In this document: positions 30,502-39,300 of the stretch, piece by piece
Numbering within the stretch: position 1 is the first letter of the stretch
Layout of the letters: each line of letters starts with the position of its first letter
Source of the DNA: LMDS01 sp039930465
Lineage (GTDB): Bacteria > Pseudomonadota > Gammaproteobacteria > Burkholderiales > Burkholderiaceae_C
DNA length: 64,000 bases
NCBI GenBank assembly: GCA_039930465.1
Contig: JBDTTU010000003.1
Coordinates: forward strand, 1-64,000
Direction: 5' to 3'
Position numbers and translations under genes: made by a program
Notes under the pieces: generated by a model
What the model saw: the letters and a program-made list of their open reading frames with translations, nothing else
The model's database searches: none
What the model was told of the DNA's origin: nothing

Positions 30502-31788
30502 TCACTCTTCCCACTGAAACCGCGCTATCGCCAGCGCCGTGAACACGGCGCTGAACCCCAGCATCACCACGACCGGCATCACCGCCGCGTCCAGCGGCAA
30601 GCCGCGCCAGGTCATCGCGTCGAGGCCGTCGATGGCCCAGCGGGTCGGCACGAACAGTGAGACGGTCTGCAGCCAGGCCGGGAAGATGAACGACGGCACC
30701 CAGGCGCCGCCCAGCATCACCAGCAGCAAGGTGGCCAGGATCGCCAGGCCGCGCGTCGCTTCGGGCGTCTTGCCGAGCGCGGCGATCAAAAGGCCGAAGC
30801 TGGCGGTGAGCAGCGCGAAGGCCAGCAGCACCGCCACGAAGCCGATCACGCTGCCTTCGATGCGCACCTTGAACACGGCCATCGCCACCGCGTAGATCAC
30901 CGCGAACACGATCAGCGCGATCAGCGCCGTGCTGGCGATGCGGCTGCCGAGCAGCTTGGTGCGCGACAGCGGTGCGGCACGCAGCCGCTTCCAAAGGCCG
31001 AGGCGGCGCATCAGCAGCAGGCCGACCGCCATGTCCACGCCCATCAGCAAGATGAACTGCACACCCATGCCGGCGAAGGAATGCGAGTAGCTGTTGTAGT
31101 GGGTCTCGGGCTGCGAGCTGGCTTCGACTTCACGGGTGCTGAAGGGCACGCTGAAGCTCGGACCAGCGCCTGGCGCCGAGGCTGCACCCGGCGCGGGCGC
31201 CGCGCGCTCCTGCACTTTCGCGATGCTGTCGAACATGCTGACCAGCTCGTCGCGCTGGCCGGCTGGCAGCTGCGGGTTCTTCAGCACCTGCTCGCGCATG
31301 TCTTTCATCATCGGCCCCGCGCCGCTGAACGCGGCCTGGCTCACCGCCTGCATCGCGTGCTGGGTGAGCAGGCCGCGCACCAGCGGCAGCACCATCGATT
31401 GCGAGGGGTCGTAGGTCAGCACGATCTCTGGCTTGTCGGCGCCGCCGAACAGCGCGTTGCCGGCTTTGGCGCCGAAGCCCGCGGGCAGCGTGACCGAGGC
31501 GCGCAGCTTGCCGGCCTTGACCTGCGCCAGCGCGTCGGCTTCGCTGGCTTCGGTCAGCGTGAGTGTGCTGTCGGCGCGCATCGCGGCCACGATCTTGGCC
31601 GAGAGTTCGGTGTGGTCGAGGTCGGTGATCGCGATTGGGATGTTGGCCGGCTTGTTGTTGCCGCCGCCGAACAGGCTGCCGAAAAATGCAGCAATGAGAA
31701 TCGGCGCCAGGATGCTCATGATCACCGAGCGGCGGTTCGAGAAGTACAGCACCAGGTCTTTGCGCAACAGCGCGATGAAGGCGTTCAT
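30502..31788 (-). CDS. ABC-2 type exporter permease
   Basis: A 428-aa membrane component of an ABC exporter. An N-terminal helix (SVIMSILAPILIAAFFGSLFG) is followed by a large extracytoplasmic region to about residue 245, then five more helices and a C-terminal FVPTRWAIDGLDAMTWRG typical of the family. A low-complexity Ala/Pro-Gly segment sits at about residues 193-210. It lies 22 nt after the ATPase gene and forms a two-gene export unit. The exported substrate is unknown (drugs, lipids or polysaccharide are all possible). Confidence 0.9.
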   Translation of the reverse strand: MNAFIALLRKDLVLYFSNRRSVIMSILAPILIAAFFGSLFGGGNNKPANIPIAITDLDHTELSAKIVAAMRADSTLTLTEASEADALAQVKAGKLRASVTLPAGFGAKAGNALFGGADKPEIVLTYDPSQSMVLPLVRGLLTQHAMQAVSQAAFSGAGPMMKDMREQVLKNPQLPAGQRDELVSMFDSIAKVQERAAPAPGAASAPGAGPSFSVPFSTREVEASSQPETHYNSYSHSFAGMGVQFILLMGVDMAVGLLLMRRLGLWKRLRAAPLSRTKLLGSRIASTALIALIVFAVIYAVAMAVFKVRIEGSVIGFVAVLLAFALLTASFGLLIAALGKTPEATRGLAILATLLLVMLGGAWVPSFIFPAWLQTVSLFVPTRWAIDGLDAMTWRGLPLDAAVMPVVVMLGFSAVFTALAIARFQWEE

Positions 31789-31810
31789 GTCTTGTTCCCC
31801 TGGTGTTGGT

Positions 31811-32734
31811 TCAGTCGCGAAGCTGGCGCCCGGTGAGGGCGAGGAACACGTCTTCGAGGTTGGCGCGGCCCGAGCTCAGGTGGCGCACCGAAGCGCCACT
31901 CGCGCTCACCGCCTGCAGCACGGCGCTCGCGCTGCGTGTCAGGTCGTCGAGACCCACGGTCAACGTGCCCGCATCGAGCTGCACTTGTTTCACGCCGGCG
32001 ATGCGTTGCAGCGCCGCGAGGTCGGGGGTGCCCTCGATGTCGATTGCCAGCGTCTGCGCGGCGGGCAGCGCGCGCAGCAGATCGGCCAGCGTGCCACTCG
32101 CGACCACCTTGCCGTGGTCGATGATGACGATGCGGTCGGCCAGCCGCTCGGCTTCTTCCATGTAGTGCGTGGTGTAGACCAGTGCCTTGCCGGCGCGCTT
32201 GAGTGCTTCCAGGTTGTCGAAGATCGCGTTGCGGCTTTGCGGGTCGACACCGGCCGTGGGTTCGTCGAGCAGCAGCACGTCGGGGTCGTGCACCAGCGCG
32301 CAGGCGATGTTCAGGCGGCGCTTCATGCCGCCGCTGAAGGTGGCGGGCTTGTCGCGCGCACGGTCGGCCAGGCCGACCATGTCGAGCACTTCCATGGCAC
32401 GCTTTTTCAACGCGGCTTTGGGCAGTTCGTAGAGCGCACCGAAGAGTTCGATGTTGGCCAGCGCGGGCAGGTCTTCGAACAATGCCAGGTCTTGAGGCAC
32501 GAGGCCGATGCGGCGCTTGAAGGCGAACTCGTCGGCCGCGAGGGTGATACCGCCCACCGTCACCGAGCCGGCGTCCGGTCGGGTCAGGCCGACGATCATG
32601 CCGACGGTGGTGGACTTCCCGGCGCCGTTCGGGCCGAGCAGGCCCAGCACCTCGCCAGCGCGCGCCGAAAGCGACACGCCGGCCACTGCCGTGCGATCGC
32701 CATACGCCTTGCGTAAACCTTGAGCTTCGAGCAT
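31811..32734 (-). CDS. ABC exporter ATP-binding protein
   Basis: A 307-aa ATPase driving the ABC-2 permease encoded next. Walker A is GPNGAGKST, the Q-loop GLVPQDLALFEDL, the signature FSGGMKRRLNIACALV, Walker B VLLLDEPTAGVD and the switch His YTTHYMEEAE. The C-terminal 80 residues are the regulatory extension common in drug- or lipid-exporting members. ATG at 32734. Confidence 0.93.
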   Translation of the reverse strand: MLEAQGLRKAYGDRTAVAGVSLSARAGEVLGLLGPNGAGKSTTVGMIVGLTRPDAGSVTVGGITLAADEFAFKRRIGLVPQDLALFEDLPALANIELFGALYELPKAALKKRAMEVLDMVGLADRARDKPATFSGGMKRRLNIACALVHDPDVLLLDEPTAGVDPQSRNAIFDNLEALKRAGKALVYTTHYMEEAERLADRIVIIDHGKVVASGTLADLLRALPAAQTLAIDIEGTPDLAALQRIAGVKQVQLDAGTLTVGLDDLTRSASAVLQAVSASGASVRHLSSGRANLEDVFLALTGRQLRD

Positions 32735-32833
32735 CGCAACCCCTTGAAATCCGGAATGGCGCGATGTTAGGGGCGGGCCGCGCTGCGCAACGCCTGCTGC
32801 GACGAACGGCGAGCCTGCCGGCGCGAACCGCCA

Positions 32834-34120
32834 TCAGGCGGCGCCAGCGGGCGGCAGCAGCGCGGCACGCCGCTGCTGCAGGAAGCGCCGCACGGCCGGG
32901 TCGGCTTCGAGGCCGATCGCCCGCGCATAGGCCGCGTCGGCGGGTTCAGTGGCACCGGCACGCGCCAGCAGCCCGGCGCGCGCGGCCCAGTAAGGCTGGT
33001 AATCGGCCAGGCGCGCGTCGCCCGCGATCGTGTCGAGCGCTGCCAGCCCGGCCGCCGCGCCCCGGGTTTCGGACAGCGCCACGGCCCGGTTGATCGCCAC
33101 CACGGGCGAGCCGGTGAGCAGCGCGAGCGCGTCGTAGAGCTGGACGATCGCGGCCCAGTCGGCGCGGCCGGTGCGGCGCCGGATCACATGGGCCGACTGC
33201 ACCGCCGCTTCGAGCTGGTAACGCCCGATCGTGGCCATCTTGCTGGCGCGCAGCAGCAATGCTTCGGCGGCATCGATCTGGCGTGCGTCCCACAAGGCCG
33301 GGTCCTGTTCGGCCAGCGGCACGTAGGCGCCTTCGGCATCACGGCGTGCAGCGCGGCGTGCCTGGGCATGCAGCATCAGCGCAAGCAGGCCCAGCGCTTC
33401 GGGTTCGTCGGGCATCAGCGTGGCCACCAGTTCGCCGAGCCAGATGCCTTCATCAGTCAGGTTGCGGCGCCGCGCTTCGGTGCCGGCCGGGTCGGACCAT
33501 CCTTCTGTGAAGGCGGCGTAGATGGCCTCGAGCACGGCGTCGAGCCGCTCCGGCAGGTCGTCGTGCTCGGGCAGGCGAAAGGGAATGCCGGCGCGCTTGA
33601 TCTTGGCCTTGGCGCGCACCAGGCGCTGGCCCATCGTGGCCGGTGCCACGAGAAAGGCCGACGCGATCGCCGCGGCGTCGAAACCGAGAATGGTCTGCAG
33701 CATCAGCGGCGCATGCACATTGGCTTCGATGGCCGGGTGCGCGCAGGCGAACATCAGCAGCAAGCGGTCGTCGGGGATGGCGCGCTGCGCATCGGCGTCG
33801 GTCGCCAGATCGGCGAAGAGCAGCAGATCGGCGGCCGAATCGTCCTGCGTCTTGCGGCGCCGCGCGGCGTCGATCAACGAGCGCTTCGCGGCGGTCATCA
33901 GCCAGGCCTCGGGGCTGTTGGGCACACCGTTCACGGGCCAGTCGCGCAATGCCGATTCGAACGCGGTGGCGAGCGCGTCTTCGGCCGCTGCCACGTCGCG
34001 CGTGCGTGCGGCCAGAAACGCGACGAGCTTGCCGTAGCTGCGCCGCGCCGCCGAGACGACGGCCTCGCGGCCGCCATGCCCAATGGCCGCGCAAGCCGGC
34101 GAGGACGGATCGCCGATCAC
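32834..34120 (-). CDS. ECF42-type RNA polymerase sigma factor with C-terminal TPR extension
   Basis: A 428-aa extracytoplasmic-function sigma factor. Region 2 is seen in YGKLVAFLAARTRDVAAAEDALATAFESAL (positions 33943-34032) and region 4 in LMLQTILGFDAAAIASAFLV, with PATMGQRLVRAKAKIKRAGI. The long C-terminal part (DUF6596-like, then helical repeats) is typical of the ECF42 group, which is genetically linked to YCII/DGPF proteins and is thought to be controlled through that C-terminal domain rather than by an anti-sigma factor. The GTG start at 34120 overlaps the YCII stop (GTGA), so the two are coupled. Confidence 0.9.
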   Translation of the reverse strand: MIGDPSSPACAAIGHGGREAVVSAARRSYGKLVAFLAARTRDVAAAEDALATAFESALRDWPVNGVPNSPEAWLMTAAKRSLIDAARRRKTQDDSAADLLLFADLATDADAQRAIPDDRLLLMFACAHPAIEANVHAPLMLQTILGFDAAAIASAFLVAPATMGQRLVRAKAKIKRAGIPFRLPEHDDLPERLDAVLEAIYAAFTEGWSDPAGTEARRRNLTDEGIWLGELVATLMPDEPEALGLLALMLHAQARRAARRDAEGAYVPLAEQDPALWDARQIDAAEALLLRASKMATIGRYQLEAAVQSAHVIRRRTGRADWAAIVQLYDALALLTGSPVVAINRAVALSETRGAAAGLAALDTIAGDARLADYQPYWAARAGLLARAGATEPADAAYARAIGLEADPAVRRFLQQRRAALLPPAGAA

Positions 34121-34464
34121 ATCTCCCAGATCGGCCGCACTTCGATCGTGCCCTGGCTCGCGCTCGGGCAGCGGGCCGCCCACGAAAGCGCGGTCTCGCG
34201 GTCGGCCACGTCGATCACGTAGTAGCTACCGAGCTGTTCGCGGGTTTCGGCATACGGGCCGTTGAGCACTTCGGTCTTGCCGTTGCGCACGCGCACCGAG
34301 GTGGCGTCGCTGGTCGGGCGCAGCCGCTCGCCACCCTGCATGGCGCCGGCCTTGGCGAGCGTTTCGGCGTAGGCCATGTGGGCCTGGGTCATCGCGCTCG
34401 CGGTGTCGGCGGGCACGCTGTTCATCTTCGATTCGTCGCCGTGAATCATCAACAAGTACTTCAT
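34117..34464 (-). CDS. YCII/DGPF-domain protein (copy next to the sigma gene)
   Basis: A 115-aa YCII-related protein with MKYLLMIHGDE, GGERLRPTSDATSVRVRNGK and VLNGPYAETREQLGSYYVIDVADRETALSWAARCP. In the ECF42 modules known from other bacteria, DGPF proteins are targets or partners of the sigma factor. It is coupled to the sigma gene and is closely similar to the gene just upstream, from which it probably arose by tandem duplication. Its biochemical activity is unknown. Confidence 0.88.
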   Translation of the reverse strand: MKYLLMIHGDESKMNSVPADTASAMTQAHMAYAETLAKAGAMQGGERLRPTSDATSVRVRNGKTEVLNGPYAETREQLGSYYVIDVADRETALSWAARCPSASQGTIEVRPIWEM

Positions 34465-34577
34465 CAGGATCTCCTGTGGGGGCCGGTGCAGCGATGTGCT
34501 GCACCTCTGCGATGACGTTCGGGCTGCGCCTGTTTCGACGCGCGCGCGAGTTCTTTTCGCCGCCGCGTCACCGCGCG

Positions 34578-34925
34578 TCACATTTCCCAGATCGGCCGCA
34601 CTTCGATCGTGTCGTAGCTCGACGTGGGGCAACGCGCGGCCCACGAGAGCGCGGCGTCGAGGTCGGCCACGTCGATCACGTAATAACCGCCGAGCTGTTC
34701 GCGGGTTTCGGCATAGGGCCCGTTGAGCACGTCGGTCTTGCCATTGCGCACACGCACCGAGGCGGCGTCGGTGCTCGGGCGCAGCCGCTCGCCGCCCTGC
34801 AGCACGCCCGCCTTGACCAGCGCTTCGGTGTAGGCGCCATACGCCTGCATCAATCGGCCGGTGTCTTCGGGCGACATCTTGTCTTCTTCGGTTTCGCTGG
34901 CGTAGATGCTCAGAAGGTATTTCAT
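34578..34925 (-). CDS. YCII/DGPF-domain protein (upstream copy)
   Basis: A 115-aa paralogue of the next gene, with MKYLLSIYASETEEDKMSPED, GGERLRPSTDAASVRVRNGK and VLNGPYAETREQLGGYYVIDVADLDAAL, and an identical C-terminal TIEVRPIWEM. It is first in the ECF42 module, so the sigma-dependent promoter probably lies in the 231-nt region between 34926 and 35156, which is shared with the divergent TIR gene. I could not identify that promoter by eye. Confidence 0.88.
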   Translation of the reverse strand: MKYLLSIYASETEEDKMSPEDTGRLMQAYGAYTEALVKAGVLQGGERLRPSTDAASVRVRNGKTDVLNGPYAETREQLGGYYVIDVADLDAALSWAARCPTSSYDTIEVRPIWEM

Positions 34926-35156
34926 CGGTCTTTCCTCCGGGGTCGTGATGCGGCAACACGCCGCATCTGTGCCTTGACGTTCTGGTTGCGCCCGTTTCGA
35001 CAGGCCTTTGAAGAATTATTCAGCAGGGACACCCGGGCGGGTACAGATGCTTTTGGGGCGTGGCCGCCCATGAACTAGGGCTATCGCGGGGTGTGCCAGG
35101 CGCCCATGATGCGCTCCCCGAGAGCGCTTGCGCCCCCGCCACAGACGGAACCTGAC

Positions 35157-36341
35157 ATGCCTGGCAGTGACATGCGGAACCCTGCGATGAACCCGTCGGC
35201 GGCGCCGGTCACGCTGTTCTACAGCTATGCCCACGAAGACGAGGGCCTGCGCGACGAATTGCAGGGCCACCTCAAGATCCTCGAACGGCGCGGCCTGCTC
35301 GCCCCCTGGCACGACCGCCGAATCGTTCCGGGGCAAGACTGGTCGCAGCAGATCGACACGAACCTTCGTGTGGCCGAATTGGTGCTGCTGCTCGTCAGCA
35401 AGGACTTCATCGAGTCCGACTACATCATGGGCACCGAACTCGGCGCCGCGATGCAGCGCCATGCGGCGCAACAGACCGTGGTGGTGCCGATCGTGGTGCG
35501 TGCGGTCGACCTCGACCCGGACGACGCCGAAGACTTGCCGTTCCTGAAGCTGCAGGGCCTGCCCACCAGCCTGCGGCCCGTCACTTCATGGCCGAACCGC
35601 GACGAGGCCTGGACCGACGTGGCCAAGGGCCTGCGCGCCACCGTCAAAGGCATCCGCGAACGCCGGCCGCCGCCTTCGGCAGCGCAGCCCGCGCCGGTGT
35701 CCGCCGCGGCGCCTGGCCGTTTGCCGGCCCAGCCCGACGGCGTCGACCCATTCGAGGCGTTCGCTGGTGAATTCAGCGTCGTCCGGCCCCGCACAGGGCC
35801 GGCCTCCGCCGGCGCGGCGCCGCCCGACCCGGTGCTCGATCGCCTGCTCGCCGCTGTATCGAAGCAGGTCGATGAAGCGGGGCGCATGCGCCAGGAACCG
35901 CGCTTGACCGAAGGCGCCACGCGCGACTTGCAGGCCGGCATTCAAACGCTGATCGACCTGCCCGAGCAGAAGCGTGTTCTGTGGGTGGACGACAACCCGG
36001 CGGGCAACCACTACGAGACGGCGGTGCTCGCCAAGCTGCAGATCGAGGTCGTGACGGCGCTGAGCACGCGGCAAGCTTTGCAGTGCATCGAATCCGATGT
36101 TGAAGGTTTCGACCTCGTCATCACCGACTGGGAACGTGATGGCGAGGCCGCAGAAGCCGGATTGCGACTGCTCGCCGAGCTGCGCAAAAAGCAGTTCTCG
36201 CTGCCCGTCATCTTCTACCATGGTGCACGCGGCGCGCAGCGCGCCGAGCGTGCCGCGCAAGCCTTGCTGGCCGGCGCCTTCGGCGAGGCGGTGGTGCCGG
36301 CCGACCTGATGGCGCAGGTGGGCAAGGCCCTCGCGGGCTGA
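35157..36341 (+). CDS. TIR-domain protein with C-terminal receiver-like domain
   Basis: A 394-aa protein, first gene of the TIR/CHAT cluster. The TIR domain (about residues 17-150) has TLFYSYAHEDEGLRDEL, APWHDRRIVPGQDW, ELVLLLVSKDFIESDY and a Glu at residue 94 (MGTELGAAM), at the position of the catalytic Glu of TIR NADases. A Pro/Ala-rich linker follows. The C-terminal part (about residues 275-394) looks like a response-regulator receiver: VLWVDDNPAG supplies the acidic pair and DLVITDWERD the phospho-acceptor Asp. The usual beta-5 Lys is not evident, so phosphorylation is uncertain. ATG at 35157 has GGAA 6 nt upstream; ATG at 35187 is an alternative. The next gene begins 48 nt later. Confidence 0.85.
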   Translation: MPGSDMRNPAMNPSAAPVTLFYSYAHEDEGLRDELQGHLKILERRGLLAPWHDRRIVPGQDWSQQIDTNLRVAELVLLLVSKDFIESDYIMGTELGAAMQRHAAQQTVVVPIVVRAVDLDPDDAEDLPFLKLQGLPTSLRPVTSWPNRDEAWTDVAKGLRATVKGIRERRPPPSAAQPAPVSAAAPGRLPAQPDGVDPFEAFAGEFSVVRPRTGPASAGAAPPDPVLDRLLAAVSKQVDEAGRMRQEPRLTEGATRDLQAGIQTLIDLPEQKRVLWVDDNPAGNHYETAVLAKLQIEVVTALSTRQALQCIESDVEGFDLVITDWERDGEAAEAGLRLLAELRKKQFSLPVIFYHGARGAQRAERAAQALLAGAFGEAVVPADLMAQVGKALAG

Positions 36342-36389
36342 GGCGCCACGGTACGCCGGCTCGGCGCACGATATTCACAGGAGCGAGAC

Positions 36390-39300
36390 ATGGCCACATC
36401 GGCGCAAGACATCATCTTCATCATCCCGGGCAAACCCCAGTCGCCCGGTGCGGCCACGCGCGGCACGGCCAAGGCGTCGGTGCTCGTCGGCACGCAGCGT
36501 GGCGGAGGCGACGCGGTGCGCGTCACCGCGCGCCCCGGTGAAGACGTGGTGGTGCTCAGCATCGCGAACGGCCCCACGCTGTACCTGCACCCCGAAGACG
36601 CCCGCGACCTGATGCGCGCGCAGAGCGCCGGGGGCACGCGCGCAGCCGTCAACGCGGCGAGCGAGCACGAGGTGGTGGTGTCGCCGCAGCTCGGCTGGCC
36701 CGGCCTCGAAGCCGGTGCCACACGCGGTGCCACCCGGGGCTGGATGGGCCAGGCCGTGCTGAGCGCGTTCGAGGTCGTGACCGGCTTGGCCAAAGACCCG
36801 TCCAAGCTCGCCGCTGCGGCGATCACGAAGAAGGTCGACGGTGCGGTCGAGGCCGGCGTGTACGAACTTTCGCCCGACGCGCTGCAGCCACTCAAAGGCA
36901 GCGGTCGCAAGCGCGACGCCGTGCCCGCCGCGGCCGACGGCGGCGCGCTGCTGGTGCTGATCCACGGCACCTTCGTCGAAAGTGTCAGCACCTTCGGCAA
37001 GCTCTGGGTGCTGCACCCGCAAACCGTGCGCGAGCTGTTCACGCACTACGCCAACCGCGTGTATGCGCTCGACCACCCGACCATGGGCGCCAGCCCGATC
37101 ACGAACGCGCTGACGTTGGTGCGTGCGATGCCGGCAGGGGCGCGCCTGCACCTCGTCACGCACTCGCGCGGCGGGCTCGTGGCCGAAGTGCTGGCCCGGG
37201 CCTGCGGCGGCAAGCCACCCACCGCCGACGAACTCGCGCTGTTCGCCGGGGCCGAGCGCAGCCAGCAGCGCGCCGACCTGATCGCGCTGTCGAAGGAAGC
37301 CATTGGCAAGGGCCTGAAGATCGAGCGGGTGGTGCGTGTGGCTTGCCCGGCGCGGGGCACCTTGCTCGCCTCGAAACGCTTCGATGCCTATCTCTCGGTG
37401 CTGAAGTGGGGGCTCGAACTCGGCGGCGTGCCGGTGGCGCCGCAGCTCGTCGACTTCCTGCACGAAGTGGCGCGGCGCCGTGCCATGCCCGACGAGCTGC
37501 CCGGCATCGAAGCCATGATGCCCGAGAGCCCGCTCGTGAAATGGCTCAACGGCGGCAGCGACACGATCCCCGGCGACCTGCGCGTGATCGCGGGCGACAT
37601 GGAAGGCGACTCGATCGGCTCGTGGGTCAAGACGCTCTTGTCCGACGCGTTCTACTGGACCGACAACGACCTCGTCGTGCAGACCCGCTCGATGTACGGC
37701 GGCGCGCCGCGCGCGGCCAGCGCCAGCGGCGCAGGCGCGAGCTTCCTGCTCGACCGCGGCGCCAAGGTCTCGCACTTCAACTACTTCGCCAACGAGCGCA
37801 CCGTCAACGCGATCAAGAGTGCCCTGTTCGATGCGGCACCGAACGACTTCGCCGTGATCGGCCCGCTTTCGTGGGCCGGGCAGGACGCGAGCGGCACGCG
37901 CTCGGCACGCGCCGTGGCGCGCTCGCGCGGGGCCGATGCTTCGGCTGCAGCCGACCGCCCGGCGGTGTTCGTATTGCCCGGCATCCTCGGCTCCAACCTC
38001 AAGCTCGATGGCAAGCGCATCTGGCTCGGCTTCCGCTTCATCAACGGCTTGAAGAAGCTCGCCTGGGACCCGGCCACTGCCGCGCGCATCGAGCCCGACG
38101 GCCCGATCGGCATGGTCTACGACGACCTGATCGAGCGTCTGGCCGACACCCACGAGGTGATCCCGTTCGCCTACGACTGGCGCCGCCCGGTCGAGGACGA
38201 AGCGCGCCGCCTCGCCACGGCCGTAGACGCGGCGCTCGCGGCACGCAACGTCAGCCAGCAACCGGTGCGTCTGATCGCCCACTCGATGGGCGGGTTGGTG
38301 GCACGCACCATGCGCCTCGAAAAGCCCGAAACCTGGCAACGAATGATGGCGCGCGAAGGCGGCCGCCTGCTGATGCTGGGCACACCCAACGGCGGCTCGT
38401 GGGCACCGATGCAAACACTCTCGGGTGACGACACCTTCGGCAACGCGCTGGTCGCGTTCGGCTCGCTGTTCGACAACGGCGGCACGCGCAAGATGATGGC
38501 GGCCATGCCCGGTTTCATCCAGCTCCAGGCGTCGCTGCTCGACCCCAGCCTCAGCCTCGACAAGGCCAGCACCTGGCAGAAGCTCGCCGACGACGACATG
38601 GCGGCGCTGCGCGACCGCAGCCTGTGGCATGACGAAGGCGCGCAGCGCACGATCTACGAATGGGGTGCGCCGCCGCAAGACGTGCTCGACCAGGCCGTGA
38701 AGCTGCGCCGCCGGCTCGACGCGCAGGTCGAAACACTGGGCCCCGACGCGCAGAAGATGCTGCTCGTGGTCGGCCACGCTGCGTTCACGCCGGCCGGTTT
38801 CACGCAGACTTCCGAAGGGCTCGAATACCTCGACACTCCCGACGACGGTGACGGCCGCGTGCCGCTGCAAAGCGCGCTGCTGCCCGGTGTGCGCACCTGG
38901 AAGGTCGATGCCGAACATGGCAAGCTGCCCGACGAAGCAAGTGCTTTCGCGGCCTACATCGAGCTGCTCACCAAAGGCGAGACCGCCCAGCTCGAAGCTT
39001 ATGTGCCTGCCGCGCCCGGCACGCGCGGCGCGGGCGGCGCAGCCGCCGTGACGGCGGCGCTGGTGCGCAGCCGGCCCTCGCGCGGCTTGCAGTCGTCGAG
39101 CCCGCCGGCAAGTGAAGCCGAGGTGCTGGGCCTGGCGCGTGGTGCTGCGGAATCGCGGCGTGGGCGTGGCAAGAGCGCGGCGCTGAGGGTGTCGGTGTTC
39201 AACGGCGATCTGAAGTTCATCGCGCAGCCACTGCTCGTGGGGCACTACCGCTCGATGGCGCTCACCGGCACCGAGTGGGTCGTCGACGGGCTGGTCGGCA

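Larger units (their letters stand above)
34117..34925. repeat. Tandem gene duplication (two YCII copies)
   Basis: Two same-length, same-direction genes with near-identical blocks, for example the segment encoding NGPYAETREQLG and the C-terminal TIEVRPIWEM in both copies. The copies are separated by 113 nt. Divergence is concentrated in the first 40 codons. The repeat is seen directly; its age is not known. Confidence 0.75.

Noticed and set aside
36375..39245. Minus-strand open frame of 956 codons opposite the CHAT gene
   Set aside because: Composition is antisense-like, and the plus strand carries conserved hydrolase motifs.
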